Shown here piece by piece: positions 27,249 to 39,540 of a DNA stretch of 64,000 nucleotides (its first letter is position 1; every line of letters begins with the position of its first letter). Location of the stretch: the NCBI GenBank assembly GCA_003331265.1, contig QOPV01000004.1:1-64000 (forward strand), read 5' to 3'. The DNA is from Cryomorphaceae bacterium. Lineage in GTDB: Bacteria; Bacteroidota; Bacteroidia; Flavobacteriales; Flavobacteriaceae. A program made the position numbers and the translations under genes. Under the pieces are notes generated by a model, which worked only from the letters and a program-made list of their open reading frames with translations, was not told the origin of the DNA and ran no database searches.

Positions 27249-27272
27249 TATAATAAAAGTGTTTTTATTATA
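27249..27272. repeat. 10-bp stem inverted repeat upstream of lysA
   Basis: TATAATAAAA and TTTTATTATA form a perfect 10-bp stem around a GTGT loop, ending about 31 bp before the lysA ATG. The stem has no G or C, so as RNA it would be weak; as DNA it could be an operator or overlap the promoter. Confidence 0.4.
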
Positions 27273-27303
27273 ATATAAAACTTACATTAATTATTTTTGA
27301 AAA

Positions 27304-28518
27304 ATGAAAAATAAAGATCTTTTAAAAGCAGTAAAAATGTTTGGTAGTCCCTCATATATTTACGATGCCTCAAAGATAAAAAAACAATATAATAGACTTA
27401 TAACTTCTTTTAAAACAGTAAAAAACCTTAAAATAAACTATGCAGTAAAAGCATTATCTAACCTATCAATCTTAAAATACATAAATCATCTTGGAGCAGG
27501 TATCGATACAGTATCCATTCAGGAAGTTCTAATCGGAATTAAAGCAGGCTTTTCACCTGATAAAATTATTTACACACCAAATGGGGTTTCAATAAATGAA
27601 ATTATAAAAGTTTCTAAAATGGGTGTAAATATAAATATCGATAACTTAAACATGCTCGAACAATTTGGAAGCTTACATCCAGAAATCCCTGTATGTATTA
27701 GGATTAATCCCCATGTAATGGCAGGAGGAAATAATAAAATTTCGGTAGGCCATATTGATTCTAAATTTGGAATAAGCATTCATCAGATACCACTTCTACT
27801 CAGAATTGTAAAAAACACTAATATAAAAGTTAATGGAATTCATATGCATACTGGTAGCGATATTTTAGACATAGAAGTGTTTATACATGCTGCGGAAATA
27901 TTATTTGATACTGCATCAAAATTTAAAAATTTAGAATTTATTGATTTTGGAAGTGGCTTCAAAGTTCCTTATTCACCTGGCGATAATGAAACAAATATTG
28001 AAGAACTTGGAGTGAAGCTGTCAAAAAGATTTAACGATTTTTGTAATGAATATGGAAAAGAGTTAACCCTAGCTTTTGAGCCTGGAAAATTTTTAGTCAG
28101 TGAAGCTGGAAATTTCCTTTGTTCGGTAAATTCAATTAAACAAACAACCTCAACAGTTTTTGCCCAAGTAGATTCCGGTTTTAATCACTTTGTAAGGCCA
28201 ATGATGTATGGCTCCAAACACTACATAGAAAACATATCTAATCCAAATGATTCCGAACGCTTTTATTCAGTTGTTGGATACATATGTGAAACAGATACTT
28301 TTGCTACTAATAGAAGAATTTCGAAAATATCAGAAGGAGACGTTTTATGTTTTAGAAACGCAGGAGCTTATTGTTTCTCAATGGCAAGTAATTATAATTC
28401 TAGATACAAACCCTCAGAAATTTTATTTATTAATAATGAATTTATAGAAATACGCAAAAGAGAAACTATAGAAGATTTAATGAAAAATCAAATTGAAGTA
28501 GAATTTGACACTATTTAA
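27304..28518 (+). CDS. lysA: Diaminopimelate decarboxylase
   Basis: A 404-aa fold-III PLP enzyme producing lysine from meso-diaminopimelate. The PLP lysine lies in INYAVKALSN, followed by GIDTVSIQEV, GIHMHTGSDI and the C-terminal barrel with VVGYICETDTFATNRRI and FRNAGAYCFSMASNYNSR, where the Cys and Tyr complete the active site across the dimer. It forms the same pathway as dapD earlier in the window. Divergent from sucC; its stop is 1 nt from the convergent mnmA stop. Confidence 0.95.
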   Translation: MKNKDLLKAVKMFGSPSYIYDASKIKKQYNRLITSFKTVKNLKINYAVKALSNLSILKYINHLGAGIDTVSIQEVLIGIKAGFSPDKIIYTPNGVSINEIIKVSKMGVNINIDNLNMLEQFGSLHPEIPVCIRINPHVMAGGNNKISVGHIDSKFGISIHQIPLLLRIVKNTNIKVNGIHMHTGSDILDIEVFIHAAEILFDTASKFKNLEFIDFGSGFKVPYSPGDNETNIEELGVKLSKRFNDFCNEYGKELTLAFEPGKFLVSEAGNFLCSVNSIKQTTSTVFAQVDSGFNHFVRPMMYGSKHYIENISNPNDSERFYSVVGYICETDTFATNRRISKISEGDVLCFRNAGAYCFSMASNYNSRYKPSEILFINNEFIEIRKRETIEDLMKNQIEVEFDTI

Positions 28519-28519
28519 A

Positions 28520-29716
28520 TCAACTTATAACTCCAGAACCTACTAACTCATTCCCTAAATACCAAACAGCAAACTGACCTTTTGTAATTGCAGATTGTTT
28601 TTTATTAAATATTAAAAAAACACCATTATCTGCAAAAATAACTAAAGCATCTTGTAAAGGCTGACGGTATCTAATTCTCGCTTTAACTTTAAAAGAGTGT
28701 TTTTTATTTAAAAAAATATCTTCTCTTATTAAATGTAAATCATCTGAACTTATATAAAGAGTATTTCTAAAAAGACCTGGATGTTTGTTTCCCTCACCAA
28801 CATAAATAATATTTTGATCAACATCAGTCTTTAAAACAAACAGAGGATCTTTAGTTCCGCCAACTGCCAATCCTTTTCTTTGGCCCACAGTGAAAAAATG
28901 AGCTCCTGAATGATCCCCAACATAATAACCATCACTTAATTTATAATTATAAGGCTTAGAAAGATTTCTTAAATTATCATAAGAAATGTTTATTTTATCT
29001 TCTTTGAAATATAACTCACTATCGTGCGGTATTTTGACTATTTTACCTTTTTTTGGTTTTAATTTTTGCTGAAGAAAATCAGGTAATTTAACTTTTCCTA
29101 CAAAGCAAAGACCTTGGGAATCTTTTTTATCTGCTGTAACTAAACCTTGTTGTTTAGCTATCAGTCTTACTTCTTTTTTTGTTAATTCACCTATTGGGAA
29201 CATTGTTTTACTCAATTGTTTTTGTGATAATTGGCACAAAAAATAAGACTGATCTTTGTTTTCATCTAAACCCTGTAAAAGCCTAAAAACATCTTTATCA
29301 TTTTTTTTTGTTTTTTTTATTCTACAATAATGTCCTGTTGCAATGAAGTCTGCACCTAATTTTAAAGCAATTTTTAAAAAAACATCAAATTTAATTTCAC
29401 GATTACATAAAATATCAGGATTAGGAGTATTTCCTTTTTCATACTCTTCAAACATATAATCTACAATTCTTTTTTGATAATCAACACTTAAATCAACTGT
29501 TTGGAAAGGAATAGAAAGCTTTTCAGAAACAATCATAGCATCATAACTATCTTCAAGCCAAGGACATTCTTTAGATACAGTCACAGATTCATCATGCCAA
29601 TTCTTCATAAAAACTCCAACAACATCATATCCTTTTTTAGCTAAAAGATAAGCTGCTACACTTGAATCTACTCCGCCCGAAAGAGCAACTACAACACGAG
29701 TTTTTTTTAAAGCCAT
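28520..29716 (-). CDS. mnmA: tRNA-specific 2-thiouridylase MnmA
   Basis: A 398-aa enzyme that thiolates U34 of Lys, Glu and Gln tRNAs. The PP-loop ATPase motif is [16 protein letters not shown]; the catalytic cysteines are in [13 protein letters not shown] and GLCFVGKV. The insertion [12 protein letters not shown] and the C-terminal beta-barrel are present and length is typical. It would receive sulfur from a cysteine desulfurase such as the one at the left edge, although that link is inference. Last gene of the pyrG-yidC-mnmA run, 17 bp after yidC. Confidence 0.95.
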   Translation of the reverse strand: MALKKTRVVVALSGGVDSSVAAYLLAKKGYDVVGVFMKNWHDESVTVSKECPWLEDSYDAMIVSEKLSIPFQTVDLSVDYQKRIVDYMFEEYEKGNTPNPDILCNREIKFDVFLKIALKLGADFIATGHYCRIKKTKKNDKDVFRLLQGLDENKDQSYFLCQLSQKQLSKTMFPIGELTKKEVRLIAKQQGLVTADKKDSQGLCFVGKVKLPDFLQQKLKPKKGKIVKIPHDSELYFKEDKINISYDNLRNLSKPYNYKLSDGYYVGDHSGAHFFTVGQRKGLAVGGTKDPLFVLKTDVDQNIIYVGEGNKHPGLFRNTLYISSDDLHLIREDIFLNKKHSFKVKARIRYRQPLQDALVIFADNGVFLIFNKKQSAITKGQFAVWYLGNELVGSGVIS

Positions 29717-29733
29717 AAATAAATGTAATAAAA

Positions 29734-31568
29734 CTATTTTCTATTTTGTAACTTTCTCTGTTCTTCTGCCTTATCCATCATTTCTTTCATCTTTCTTTGA
29801 AACCTGTTTTGAGTAGTTGGTTTCTTTTTATTTTCTTGAATTTGAAGTCGAATTTTATCCTCATCAATTATAAAATGCTTAATCATCAACATTATTAAAA
29901 TCGTAAGAATATTAGAAATAAAATAATACAAACTAAAAGCACTTGCGTAATTATTGAAAAAGAACAACATCATAACAGGCATTAAATACATTATAAATTT
30001 AATATTTGGCACACCTGGCTGTGTTGACTGCATTTGAGCACCCGAGGACATCATTGTATAGAAAAAAATTGCTATTGAGGCCAAAATTGGAAGTAAACTA
30101 ACATGATCACCATAAAAAGGTATACTAAAAGGAAGTTCTGCTATAACATCATATGAGGATAGATCATCTGCCCATAGAAAAGGTTTTCCTCTTAGAGGAA
30201 ATGCAATCGGAAAAAAACAAAATAAAGCATAAAAAACCGGTAACTGAAACAAAGCTGGAACACACCCTAGAAGAGGGTTAGCACCTGCCTTATTATATAA
30301 TTTCATTGTCTCTTGCTGTTTTTTTATTGCATCATTTTTATATTTCTCATTTAGTTCAGTAATTTCCGGCTTTATTACCTTCATTCTCGCCTGAGAAACA
30401 TAAGTTTTATAGGTAACAGGAGACATTGCTAATCTTGTAATAATTGTCATTAAAATAACAGCTAATCCAGCAGAAAAATATTTACCTAAAAAACCAAATA
30501 AGGGAAAATAAATAAACCTATTAATCCAACCAAAAATACCCCAACCAAAATAAATAGAATTTGAAATATTGTTTTCATAATTTTTCAATATATCATAATC
30601 ATTTGGACCGATATATAAATTCATATTTGAATTAAATTCTGAACCAGACAAACCTAAGGGAATTTTAGAAGAATAATTTTTAGTATAAACAACATCCTTA
30701 CCCTCATCTTCAAAAAGTTTTTTTGATTCAAAAAAAACTTCATTTGAAGGATTTTCTAAAACGAGAATACTGTTAAAAAAATGTTGTCCATAAGAAATCC
30801 AAGAAACCGAATCTTCAGTATCATCACTATCACTGTAAGAACTTAAATAATCAGTATCATCTCCATCAAATTGATAATATAATTGACTGTATCTGTTTTC
30901 ATATTCGGCACTTTTAGCCTGTCTAAATGCCTTTAAATCCCAATTTAAATAAATGGATTTTTTATTATCAATAATATTTTTAAAACCAGAGGAAATAATT
31001 GAAAAATCCATCATAAAACCTTTTCTGGGAATTACATATTCAAAATTTAAAAATTGATTTTCAGAAACTAATAAAATCATATTTAAAGTTGTAGATTCTG
31101 AGCTATTTTTTACAGTTGATTTAAAATTATAATCTGACGTGTTCACTAATTTTCCTAAAGATGTTGAGAAATTCAAATTAATATTTTGGTTACCATCTTT
31201 AATCAAATACAATGGATCGCCTTTGTAATCAGAGAAATTTTTTAACAAAGCCTCAACTAACTGTCCCCCTTTGGATGAAAATTTTAAAATCAAATCATCA
31301 TTTTCAATAATCACATCATCTTGGGAATTAGAATTAGTTTTTAAAAAAGAATCCCTTTCATCTAAGTTTAAATCAAATGATTTTGAAACATCATCATTAG
31401 TTAATTCTGATAAAGCGTTTTCAGGTTTATTAATAATCATTTCATTATTTGATTGATTATCAACGTTTTTTGTTTCAATGTCGGGCAAGGTATATATCCA
31501 CCAAAACAAACCAGCCATAAGTATAACAAAACCTATTATTTGAAAAGGATCAATTTTATTTTCTTCCA

Positions 31569-31569
<1 letters not shown>
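29734..31569 (-). CDS. yidC: Membrane protein insertase YidC
   Basis: A 611-aa insertase and chaperone for inner-membrane proteins. It has an N-terminal membrane anchor, a large periplasmic domain (about 80-340) and a C-terminal five-helix core from about residue 360, with [14 protein letters not shown] and [20 protein letters not shown] typical of the cytoplasmic hairpin and second helix. A basic C-terminal tail ([18 protein letters not shown]) may contact ribosomes. The ATG overlaps the pyrG stop as TAATG, indicating coupling. Confidence 0.95.
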
Positions 31570-33188
<1,619 letters not shown>

Positions 33189-33218
33189 TTAATATTATTC
33201 TTAAATTCTCTAAGGTGT

Positions 33219-33226
33219 CAAAAATA
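33219..33226 (-). promoter_or_regulatory. Bacteroidetes-type -7 element upstream of pyrG
   Basis: On the minus strand TATTTTTG matches TAnnTTTG exactly, 30 bp before the pyrG ATG in a 61-bp gap after the OsmC-like gene. No clear -33 TTTG is seen at the expected distance. Confidence 0.38.
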
Positions 33227-33249
33227 CAAAAAGAAATAAGAAAGAGATT

Positions 33250-33654
33250 CTATGCCCAATTATATTTTACAACTCTTTTAAGTCGGGGATCTAATGAATT
33301 ATGAATTGGACAATTATCACCAGCTTTCTCAAGAATAACCTTTTCTTTGGGAGAAACATTGATTGGTAAATTAATCACAATCCTTATTTCAGAAATTCTA
33401 CGAGGATTAGATGACATTATTTTTTTTACATCTGAACTAATATTTTTGAATTCAATATTCAATTGATTAGCTTTTATAGCCATTACTGTTATCATACATG
33501 AAGCTAAAGCAGTAGCTACGCTATCAGTTGGAGAAAAAGCTTCTCCTTTACCAAAATTATCCACTGGAGCATCAGTAATTATTTCATTACCAGATTTCAA
33601 ATGAATACATTTTGTTCTTAAATTTCCTTGGTAAAAAACCTTACTAGTCATCAT
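33250..33654 (-). CDS. OsmC/Ohr-family peroxide-detoxifying protein
   Basis: A 134-aa protein of the OsmC fold. The paired redox cysteines are in LASCMITVMAIKA and GDNCPIHNSLDPRL, the two expected positions for thiol-dependent reduction of organic hydroperoxides. The pattern GKGEAFSPTDSVATALASC is characteristic of the YhfA/OsmC branch. Two Met codons occur at the start; the first overlaps the LysM gene stop by 11 nt. With BshC in the same run, bacillithiol could be a reductant, but that is speculation. Confidence 0.88.
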   Translation of the reverse strand: MMTSKVFYQGNLRTKCIHLKSGNEIITDAPVDNFGKGEAFSPTDSVATALASCMITVMAIKANQLNIEFKNISSDVKKIMSSNPRRISEIRIVINLPINVSPKEKVILEKAGDNCPIHNSLDPRLKRVVKYNWA

Positions 33655-35086
33655 TTAATTCAATAATATTTAATTTTTTATGTTTAATCAAATAAATTGA
33701 TTTATTAATAAAGCCTTTCTTAAAGGGAAAATAATTGAACTTATTTTGCAAATAATTAGTTTCACCTAAATCAATAGATTTAATAAGCTTTTTTCTAAAC
33801 GCTACTCTTAAAATTAAATCAAGAGTAATATCATATCCCCTAATAGCAATTTTATTAGGGCGCTTTCCAAAATCGTCTAAATACAGATTATTAAATAAAT
33901 TAATTTTCTCATCATCATAAACAGGCAGGTAATAACTAGGATATGTAAAATTCAAATTACCTAGATGCTCAAAAGAGATGTTTTCATTTTCATAAACATC
34001 AGATCTAAACGTAGTCATCATTGAAATATTTCTTTCACTAGAAATTTGTGAATTTAATAAAGATGAAACACTTGTTATAGTATTTAAATTTTCTGATTCT
34101 AAAAAAACAAAATTTTTCTTTGTGGAGACTAATAAAGAATCTGTGATTTCTGGGTCAACGTATCCATTATTTTTATCAGTATTAATAAGTTCAGCATAAG
34201 GGAACCTTTTATTAAGCTCATCTTTAACACTTTCATTCTTATCATCATAAATTATCATAACACAGGGGTCTGGGTCATCTATAATCAAAGAATCAATATA
34301 TTTAAACATTCTTTCTCTTTGATCTTTTTTTGAAGGCATAGATTGAAATACATTTTCATTAATCTCAATATCTTTTGAACTTAAAGGAGATACAATCGGA
34401 GTTTTTGACTTAACACTTAACCCTGAAACTTGATTAATATTTCGAGGGATTAAAGGACCTAAAACAAAATCATATTTTTCTATTTTATTGTTTTTTAAAA
34501 TTTTTACAATGGAATCATAATCATTCTTAGTATCTATAACTTCCAGTTCAAAATTAATTCCATTTTCTTTGCCTTTGCCTAAAGCCATAATTGCTCCGCT
34601 ATAAAAATCCAAAGAAATTGTTGTTAAATTCAAATTCTTTAAATAATTTTTAGTGTTTTCAACTGAATCTAATTCTATTTGATCTAATTTAAAAGGGGCA
34701 AGCAAAGCAATTTTAATTAATCTTTTGTTGATTATACTATCAATTAAATTCACGTTGAAAAAATCTAACTTTGGAATTAATAAATCTATTGAATCATTTA
34801 CTTTTGAAAACTTTTTTTTCTCCTGTTTAATTTTTCTTATTACAGGAATATTTAAGAACATTCTCCTAGATAATTTAGACCCTTTTATTTGAGGATTATA
34901 TTTCTTAATATCATCAATAGAAATTTTATAAATGTTTGATATCGAATAAAGTGTTTGTTTTCTTTCTACTTTATGCATTAGAGTATCAACAACCTTTAAA
35001 TTAGATTTATCATCACTATTTTCCTGAGTATAAATAAACAAAGGAAATATGAAAAATAATATTTTTATTTTATTCGTTATTCCCAT
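33644..35086 (-). CDS. LysM domain plus type I periplasmic-binding-like protein
   Basis: A 480-aa exported protein with an N-terminal signal sequence ([16 protein letters not shown]). A single LysM domain (about 36-80: [29 protein letters not shown]) would bind peptidoglycan. The rest resembles the ABC-type branched-chain amino-acid binding (type I periplasmic binding) fold, with IKIALLAPF and [30 protein letters not shown] near its start and a receptor-like LGPLIPR segment. No transporter genes adjoin it, so a sensory or cell-wall role seems as likely as transport. Its ATG overlaps guaA by 10 nt. Confidence 0.78.
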   Translation of the reverse strand: MGITNKIKILFFIFPLFIYTQENSDDKSNLKVVDTLMHKVERKQTLYSISNIYKISIDDIKKYNPQIKGSKLSRRMFLNIPVIRKIKQEKKKFSKVNDSIDLLIPKLDFFNVNLIDSIINKRLIKIALLAPFKLDQIELDSVENTKNYLKNLNLTTISLDFYSGAIMALGKGKENGINFELEVIDTKNDYDSIVKILKNNKIEKYDFVLGPLIPRNINQVSGLSVKSKTPIVSPLSSKDIEINENVFQSMPSKKDQRERMFKYIDSLIIDDPDPCVMIIYDDKNESVKDELNKRFPYAELINTDKNNGYVDPEITDSLLVSTKKNFVFLESENLNTITSVSSLLNSQISSERNISMMTTFRSDVYENENISFEHLGNLNFTYPSYYLPVYDDEKINLFNNLYLDDFGKRPNKIAIRGYDITLDLILRVAFRKKLIKSIDLGETNYLQNKFNYFPFKKGFINKSIYLIKHKKLNIIELNDD

Positions 35087-36606
35087 TCAATAGTTGCAGG
35101 TGGTTTAGAACTTATGTCATAAACAACTCTATTAACCCCTTTTACATTATTAATAATATTATTTGATATATTTTGTAAAAACTCATGTGGAAGGTTTACC
35201 CAATCTGCTGTCATGCCATCAGTCGATTCCACTGCTCTTAAAGCAATACATTCTTCGTAGGTTCTCTCATCACCCATAACACCAACACTTTTAACAGAGA
35301 GAAGAATTGCTCCAGCTTGCCAAACCTTATCATAAAGATTATTTTCCTTGAGACCTTTAATAAATATAGCATCAACTTCTTGTAATATCTTAACTTTTTC
35401 ATGCGTAATTTCTCCTAAAATTCTAATTGCTAAACCTGGTCCTGGAAAAGGATGACGTTTAAGAAGATCTGGGTCAATACTAAGCGAGGTTCCTACTCTT
35501 CTTACTTCGTCTTTAAACAACATTTTAAGTGGTTCAATTACTGCAAGTTTCATATAATCTGGTAAACCTCCGACGTTATGATGAGATTTTATAGTAGCAG
35601 ATGGACCCTTTACCGATATAGACTCTATAACATCGGGATATATTGTCCCTTGTGCTAACCACTTAGCACCATTTATTAGTTTTGACTCTTTATCAAAAAC
35701 ATCAATAAAAGCTTTACCAATAATTTTTCTTTTTGTCTCAGGATCTTTAACACCGCTTAAACTATTTATAAAGTATTCAGAAGCATCAACTCCTTTAACA
35801 TTTAACCCCATTCCTTCGTACTGATTTAAAACATCAATAAATTCATTTTTTCTTAAAAGACCATTATTCACAAAAATACAGTGTAAATTCTTTCCAATTG
35901 CTCTATGAAGAAGAACAGCAGCTACAGTTGAATCAACTCCCCCTGAAAGTCCTAAAATAACTTTATCATCACCAATCTTTTCTTTGATTTCTAAAATTGT
36001 TTTATTTGAGAAGGAATCTGGGGTCCAATCTGGATTTACTTTTGAAATTCCAATTAAAAAATTTTTTAAAATTTCTTTTCCATGTTTACTGTGATATACT
36101 TCTGGATGAAATTGAATTGCGTAGACCATTTCATCTTTGATAGAATATGCAGCATTTTTTACATCCTTAGTGCTTGAAATGCATTTAGCATTGTCAGGCA
36201 AGTGTTCTATAGTATCACTATGACTCATCCAAACCTGGGTATTAATAGGGATGTTTGAAAATAATTGATCTTCTTGATCGATTGACATTAAATTTGCTCT
36301 ACCATATTCTCTTTTGTTAGACGGAATAACTTTTCCTCCACTAAAATGAGCTATGTATTGAGCACCATAACATATACCCAGTAAAGGCTTATTTCCTTTA
36401 ATTTTGGATAAATCAAAGTGTAAAGCATTATTTGATCTTACAGAAAATGGTGAACCAGAAAGTATTACAGCATTAAAAGAATCAAAATCAATTTTATTAC
36501 TATTGTAAGGATGAATTTCACAGTATATAAATAATTCTCTTACTCTTCTTGCTATTAACTGAGTATATTGAGATCCAAAATCTAGGATTAAAACTTTATC
36601 TTCCAT
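35077..36606 (-). CDS. guaA: GMP synthase (glutamine-hydrolysing)
   Basis: A 509-aa two-domain enzyme converting XMP to GMP. The class I amidotransferase domain has [18 protein letters not shown], the nucleophile in [13 protein letters not shown] and the His-Glu in [11 protein letters not shown]. The ATP pyrophosphatase domain has the PP-loop [13 protein letters not shown], and the C-terminal dimerisation segment ends KPPATIEWE, as in the family. The ATG at 36606 is chosen over the TTG two codons upstream in the ORF track. Confidence 0.97.
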   Translation of the reverse strand: MEDKVLILDFGSQYTQLIARRVRELFIYCEIHPYNSNKIDFDSFNAVILSGSPFSVRSNNALHFDLSKIKGNKPLLGICYGAQYIAHFSGGKVIPSNKREYGRANLMSIDQEDQLFSNIPINTQVWMSHSDTIEHLPDNAKCISSTKDVKNAAYSIKDEMVYAIQFHPEVYHSKHGKEILKNFLIGISKVNPDWTPDSFSNKTILEIKEKIGDDKVILGLSGGVDSTVAAVLLHRAIGKNLHCIFVNNGLLRKNEFIDVLNQYEGMGLNVKGVDASEYFINSLSGVKDPETKRKIIGKAFIDVFDKESKLINGAKWLAQGTIYPDVIESISVKGPSATIKSHHNVGGLPDYMKLAVIEPLKMLFKDEVRRVGTSLSIDPDLLKRHPFPGPGLAIRILGEITHEKVKILQEVDAIFIKGLKENNLYDKVWQAGAILLSVKSVGVMGDERTYEECIALRAVESTDGMTADWVNLPHEFLQNISNNIINNVKGVNRVVYDISSKPPATIEWE

Positions 36607-36644
36607 AATCAAAATTACTATTAAAACAATTTAAAACGAGGTTT

Positions 36645-38237
36645 TTACAAAGAAATAATCAAAAATTTACTACTAAATGGTTTTAAATTATCAAATAAAA
36701 TATTTAGGAATTTATCCCCATGATTTCTATAAAATTCGGAAAAATTAATTTCTCTTTCTTGAAAAGACTTGTTGGGAAACAATTCTTCTTTAATAATATT
36801 TAACCTATCTAATTGATCTTTATTTTGTATTTTTTGAGCTTTAATTAATTTTTTTTCCAAATTTTTTAATCCATTTATTTGTTTAGTTTCCTGAGCTTTA
36901 AGGGCACCTATAAACGATTTATTAGTTTTATGACTTAACTCGTAAAGTTTTATAAAATTATCATTAATTGTTTGTTTGATTTCAGTTAAATCAATATTAA
37001 ACTCACTTATTTTTTTGACATAAAAACTATTCAACAAATTTTTACTTTTTAATAAATCAGAAATTTTTATATCTAATTTTTTACACTTTTTTAAATTTTT
37101 TTTTGAAACTAAAAGAGCAGAATTTCTGACTGCGAGAATTGGAAATGTCAAACCTTTTTTAATAAAAAAATCTTTCAACTGAAGCCAGTATGCAATTTCA
37201 CTTCCACCACCAACATATGCCAAATTTGGTAGGATTTTTTCTTGAAAAAAAGGTCTTAACAAAACATTAGGAGAAAATCTTTCTGGATAATTATTTATTT
37301 CTTTTTTAATCTGAGCTTCAGAAAATGAAATATTTGTGTTTAAAACTTTATAAATAGAATTCTCTTTTTCAATTCTTGATCTTAAGTTGTTGTTTAAATA
37401 AAATAAATTTATTAGCCTGGGGTTCACTTGTGAATTGATATTTAATTTTTTTATTTTTTTATTTGATTCTGTAACACATTTATAACATTCGTTTTTTATA
37501 ACATCATTTATAATATCTTCACAAATAATTTTTTTTAGTTTAACATCATCTGGGTTTAAAATTAAAAGACCATGCTTTCCGAACAAACTGTGTACTAATC
37601 TAAATGTCGCATCAGAAAGTTTATTATTGTTCAAATAAGAATTTTTAAATAGTTCTATGATTTTTTTTGAGTTTGTATTATGCATTCCAAAAAACTCAAT
37701 GACTTCTTTATATGTCTTATTTAAAGAATTGGTTTCTAAATCTCCAACTGCTCCATTTGTAGAAATATCCCACTTAAATAAATTATCATTCGTTTTAAAA
37801 AAACTTATTTCTTTAAAATCGTGATCCTCTGAAGCCATCCAATAAATTGGCACAAAATTATTTTCAGGGTATTTGTTTTTTAATTCATTACAGCTATTTA
37901 TCGCATCTATTATTTTATAAAAAAAATATAATGGTCCTGTAAATAAGTTCAGCTGATGCCCTGTTGTTACTGTAAAAGTATTATCCTTTGCTAAATTGTT
38001 AATAGCAGTAATTTGAAGAGAATTTTGTGAAATTTTCTCATAATTTGATTTAAGAACCTCACAAAGAGGTCTTCTAAAATTATTATTATAATTCTTTCTT
38101 TTTTCTATTAATTGATCGTAATAATTTTCTAGCTTATTTTCTCTATTATAGAATTCACTAACACTACTCACATTATTAATATAATCAAGAGTAATCTTGG
38201 GTAAATGTCCTGTTATATTTGAATCAATTTCTTTCAA
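36645..38237 (-). CDS. bshC: Bacillithiol biosynthesis cysteine-adding enzyme BshC
   Basis: A 530-aa enzyme proposed to attach cysteine to GlcN-malate in the last step of bacillithiol synthesis. Signature stretches are TVTTGHQLNLFTGPLYFFYKI, PIYWMASEDHDFKEI, LRPFFQEKILPNLAYVGGGSEIAYWLQL and a long C-terminal coiled coil. Length matches the family. The start is TTG: reading upstream in frame, a stop appears after five codons with no ATG. bshA and bshB are not in the window. It lies between guaA (38 bp) and ftsY (18 bp). Confidence 0.92.
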   Translation of the reverse strand: MKEIDSNITGHLPKITLDYINNVSSVSEFYNRENKLENYYDQLIEKRKNYNNNFRRPLCEVLKSNYEKISQNSLQITAINNLAKDNTFTVTTGHQLNLFTGPLYFFYKIIDAINSCNELKNKYPENNFVPIYWMASEDHDFKEISFFKTNDNLFKWDISTNGAVGDLETNSLNKTYKEVIEFFGMHNTNSKKIIELFKNSYLNNNKLSDATFRLVHSLFGKHGLLILNPDDVKLKKIICEDIINDVIKNECYKCVTESNKKIKKLNINSQVNPRLINLFYLNNNLRSRIEKENSIYKVLNTNISFSEAQIKKEINNYPERFSPNVLLRPFFQEKILPNLAYVGGGSEIAYWLQLKDFFIKKGLTFPILAVRNSALLVSKKNLKKCKKLDIKISDLLKSKNLLNSFYVKKISEFNIDLTEIKQTINDNFIKLYELSHKTNKSFIGALKAQETKQINGLKNLEKKLIKAQKIQNKDQLDRLNIIKEELFPNKSFQEREINFSEFYRNHGDKFLNILFDNLKPFSSKFLIISL

Positions 38238-38255
38238 TAAATTTTCTTCTAATTA

Positions 38256-39509
38256 TTATGATTTATTAAAAAAAGAGTCAACAAACTCTTTCTTATTAAA
38301 TAATTGTAAATCTTCTAAACCTTCACCAATCCCAATAAATTTAATTGGAATTTTAAACTGATCCGAGATTCCCAAAACGACACCACCTTTTGCTGTTCCA
38401 TCTAGCTTTGTTACTGCCAAGGCATTAATTTCAGTAACATTCATAAATTGTTTTGCCTGTTCAAATGCATTCTGACCAGTAGAACCATCAATAACCAACA
38501 ATACCTCTTGCGGAGAGTCTATATTTTTCTTTTGTAAAACCCTTTTAATCTTACTTAATTCGTTCATTAAATTTGTTTTGTTGTGCAATCTACCGGCTGT
38601 ATCAATCAAAACAACATCAGCTTTTCTATTAATAGCTGATTCTAAAGTATCAAAAGCTACAGACGCAGGATCACTTCCCATTTCTTGTTTTATAAAATCT
38701 ACTTCAACTCTATTGGCCCATACTTCTAATTGCTCAATGGCAGCGGCTCTAAATGTGTCAGCAGCTCCTATAACAACTTTTAAACCTAAAGATTTATAGT
38801 GATGTGCCATTTTTCCAATAGAGGTCGTTTTTCCAACTCCATTTACACCAACTACTAAAATTACATGAGGTCTGTTTTCTGAGATATTAAATTGATCTTC
38901 GTCGTAAGACGAATCAATAATATCCATTATTTCTTCTTTGAGTATTAAATCTAATTCATCTGAACTAATATATTTATCCTTAGCTACTCTAATTTCAATT
39001 TTATCAATAATTTTTAGAGTAGTTTTAACTCCTACATCTGACGTAATTAAAATTTCTTCTAATTTATCTAAAACATCTTCATCAACCTTACTTTTTCCAA
39101 TAATTGCTTTTGAAATTTTTCCAAAAAAAGTTGAACTAGTTTTTTTCAATCCCTTGTTGAGAGAATCTTTTTTTTGTTTTGAAAAAAATTTAGAAAAAAC
39201 TGATTTATTATTTGAATCCAGTTCGTCTATAGTTTTAGATCCTTCTACTGTCTTTTCCTCTTCATGAGTAACAACTGGCCCCTCTTTAACAACAACTGGC
39301 TCCTCTATAACAACAACTGGCTCCTCCATAACAACAACTGGCTCCTCTTTAACTATAACTGGCTCGTCTTTAACAACAACTGGCTCCTCTTTAACAACAA
39401 CTGGCTCCTCTTTAACAACAACTGGCTTATCTTCTTTTATATTTTTACCCTTAACAGATTTTGTTTTATTTTTTTCACCAATACCAAATAGCTTTTTAAA
39501 AAAACTCAT
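38256..39509 (-). CDS. ftsY: Signal recognition particle receptor FtsY
   Basis: A 417-aa SRP GTPase that docks ribosome-nascent chains at the membrane. The start is the ATG at 39509 (MSFFKKLFGIGEKNK, an amphipathic membrane-binding start) rather than the upstream codon in the ORF track. Residues about 28-85 are a heptad of PVVVKEE-like units encoded by a 21-bp tandem repeat, forming the acidic A-domain. The NG domain follows: helical N domain, G1 VVGVNGVGKTTSIGK, ADTFRAAAIEQL, G3 VVLIDTAGRL, G4 VTKLDGTAKGG and the closing GIGEGLEDLQLF. It follows a terminator after DUF4295. Confidence 0.96.
   Translation of the reverse strand: MSFFKKLFGIGEKNKTKSVKGKNIKEDKPVVVKEEPVVVKEEPVVVKDEPVIVKEEPVVVMEEPVVVIEEPVVVKEGPVVTHEEEKTVEGSKTIDELDSNNKSVFSKFFSKQKKDSLNKGLKKTSSTFFGKISKAIIGKSKVDEDVLDKLEEILITSDVGVKTTLKIIDKIEIRVAKDKYISSDELDLILKEEIMDIIDSSYDEDQFNISENRPHVILVVGVNGVGKTTSIGKMAHHYKSLGLKVVIGAADTFRAAAIEQLEVWANRVEVDFIKQEMGSDPASVAFDTLESAINRKADVVLIDTAGRLHNKTNLMNELSKIKRVLQKKNIDSPQEVLLVIDGSTGQNAFEQAKQFMNVTEINALAVTKLDGTAKGGVVLGISDQFKIPIKFIGIGEGLEDLQLFNKKEFVDSFFNKS
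39271..39426. repeat. 21-bp tandem repeat within ftsY
   Basis: About 7.4 copies of a 21-bp unit (plus strand ACAACTGGCTCCTCTTTAAC-A) encode PVVVKEE-type heptapeptides in the FtsY N-terminal domain. The units at 39376 and 39397 are identical; the others differ by one to a few bases, giving variants such as PVIVKEE, PVVVMEE and PVVVIEE. The unit length keeps the frame, so copy number can change without disrupting FtsY. Confidence 0.95.
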
Positions 39510-39540
39510 ATTATAAATATTATTCCAAATATATGAAAAC

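Noticed and set aside
36613-36644. AAAACCTCGTTTT-like hairpin between guaA and bshC
   Set aside because: The stem is only about four A-T pairs, too weak for a terminator.
39264-39491. Plus-strand ORF with repeated NNWLL units
   Set aside because: It is the antisense reading of the 21-bp repeat inside ftsY; the repeat makes the open frame and the ftsY strand encodes a recognised protein.
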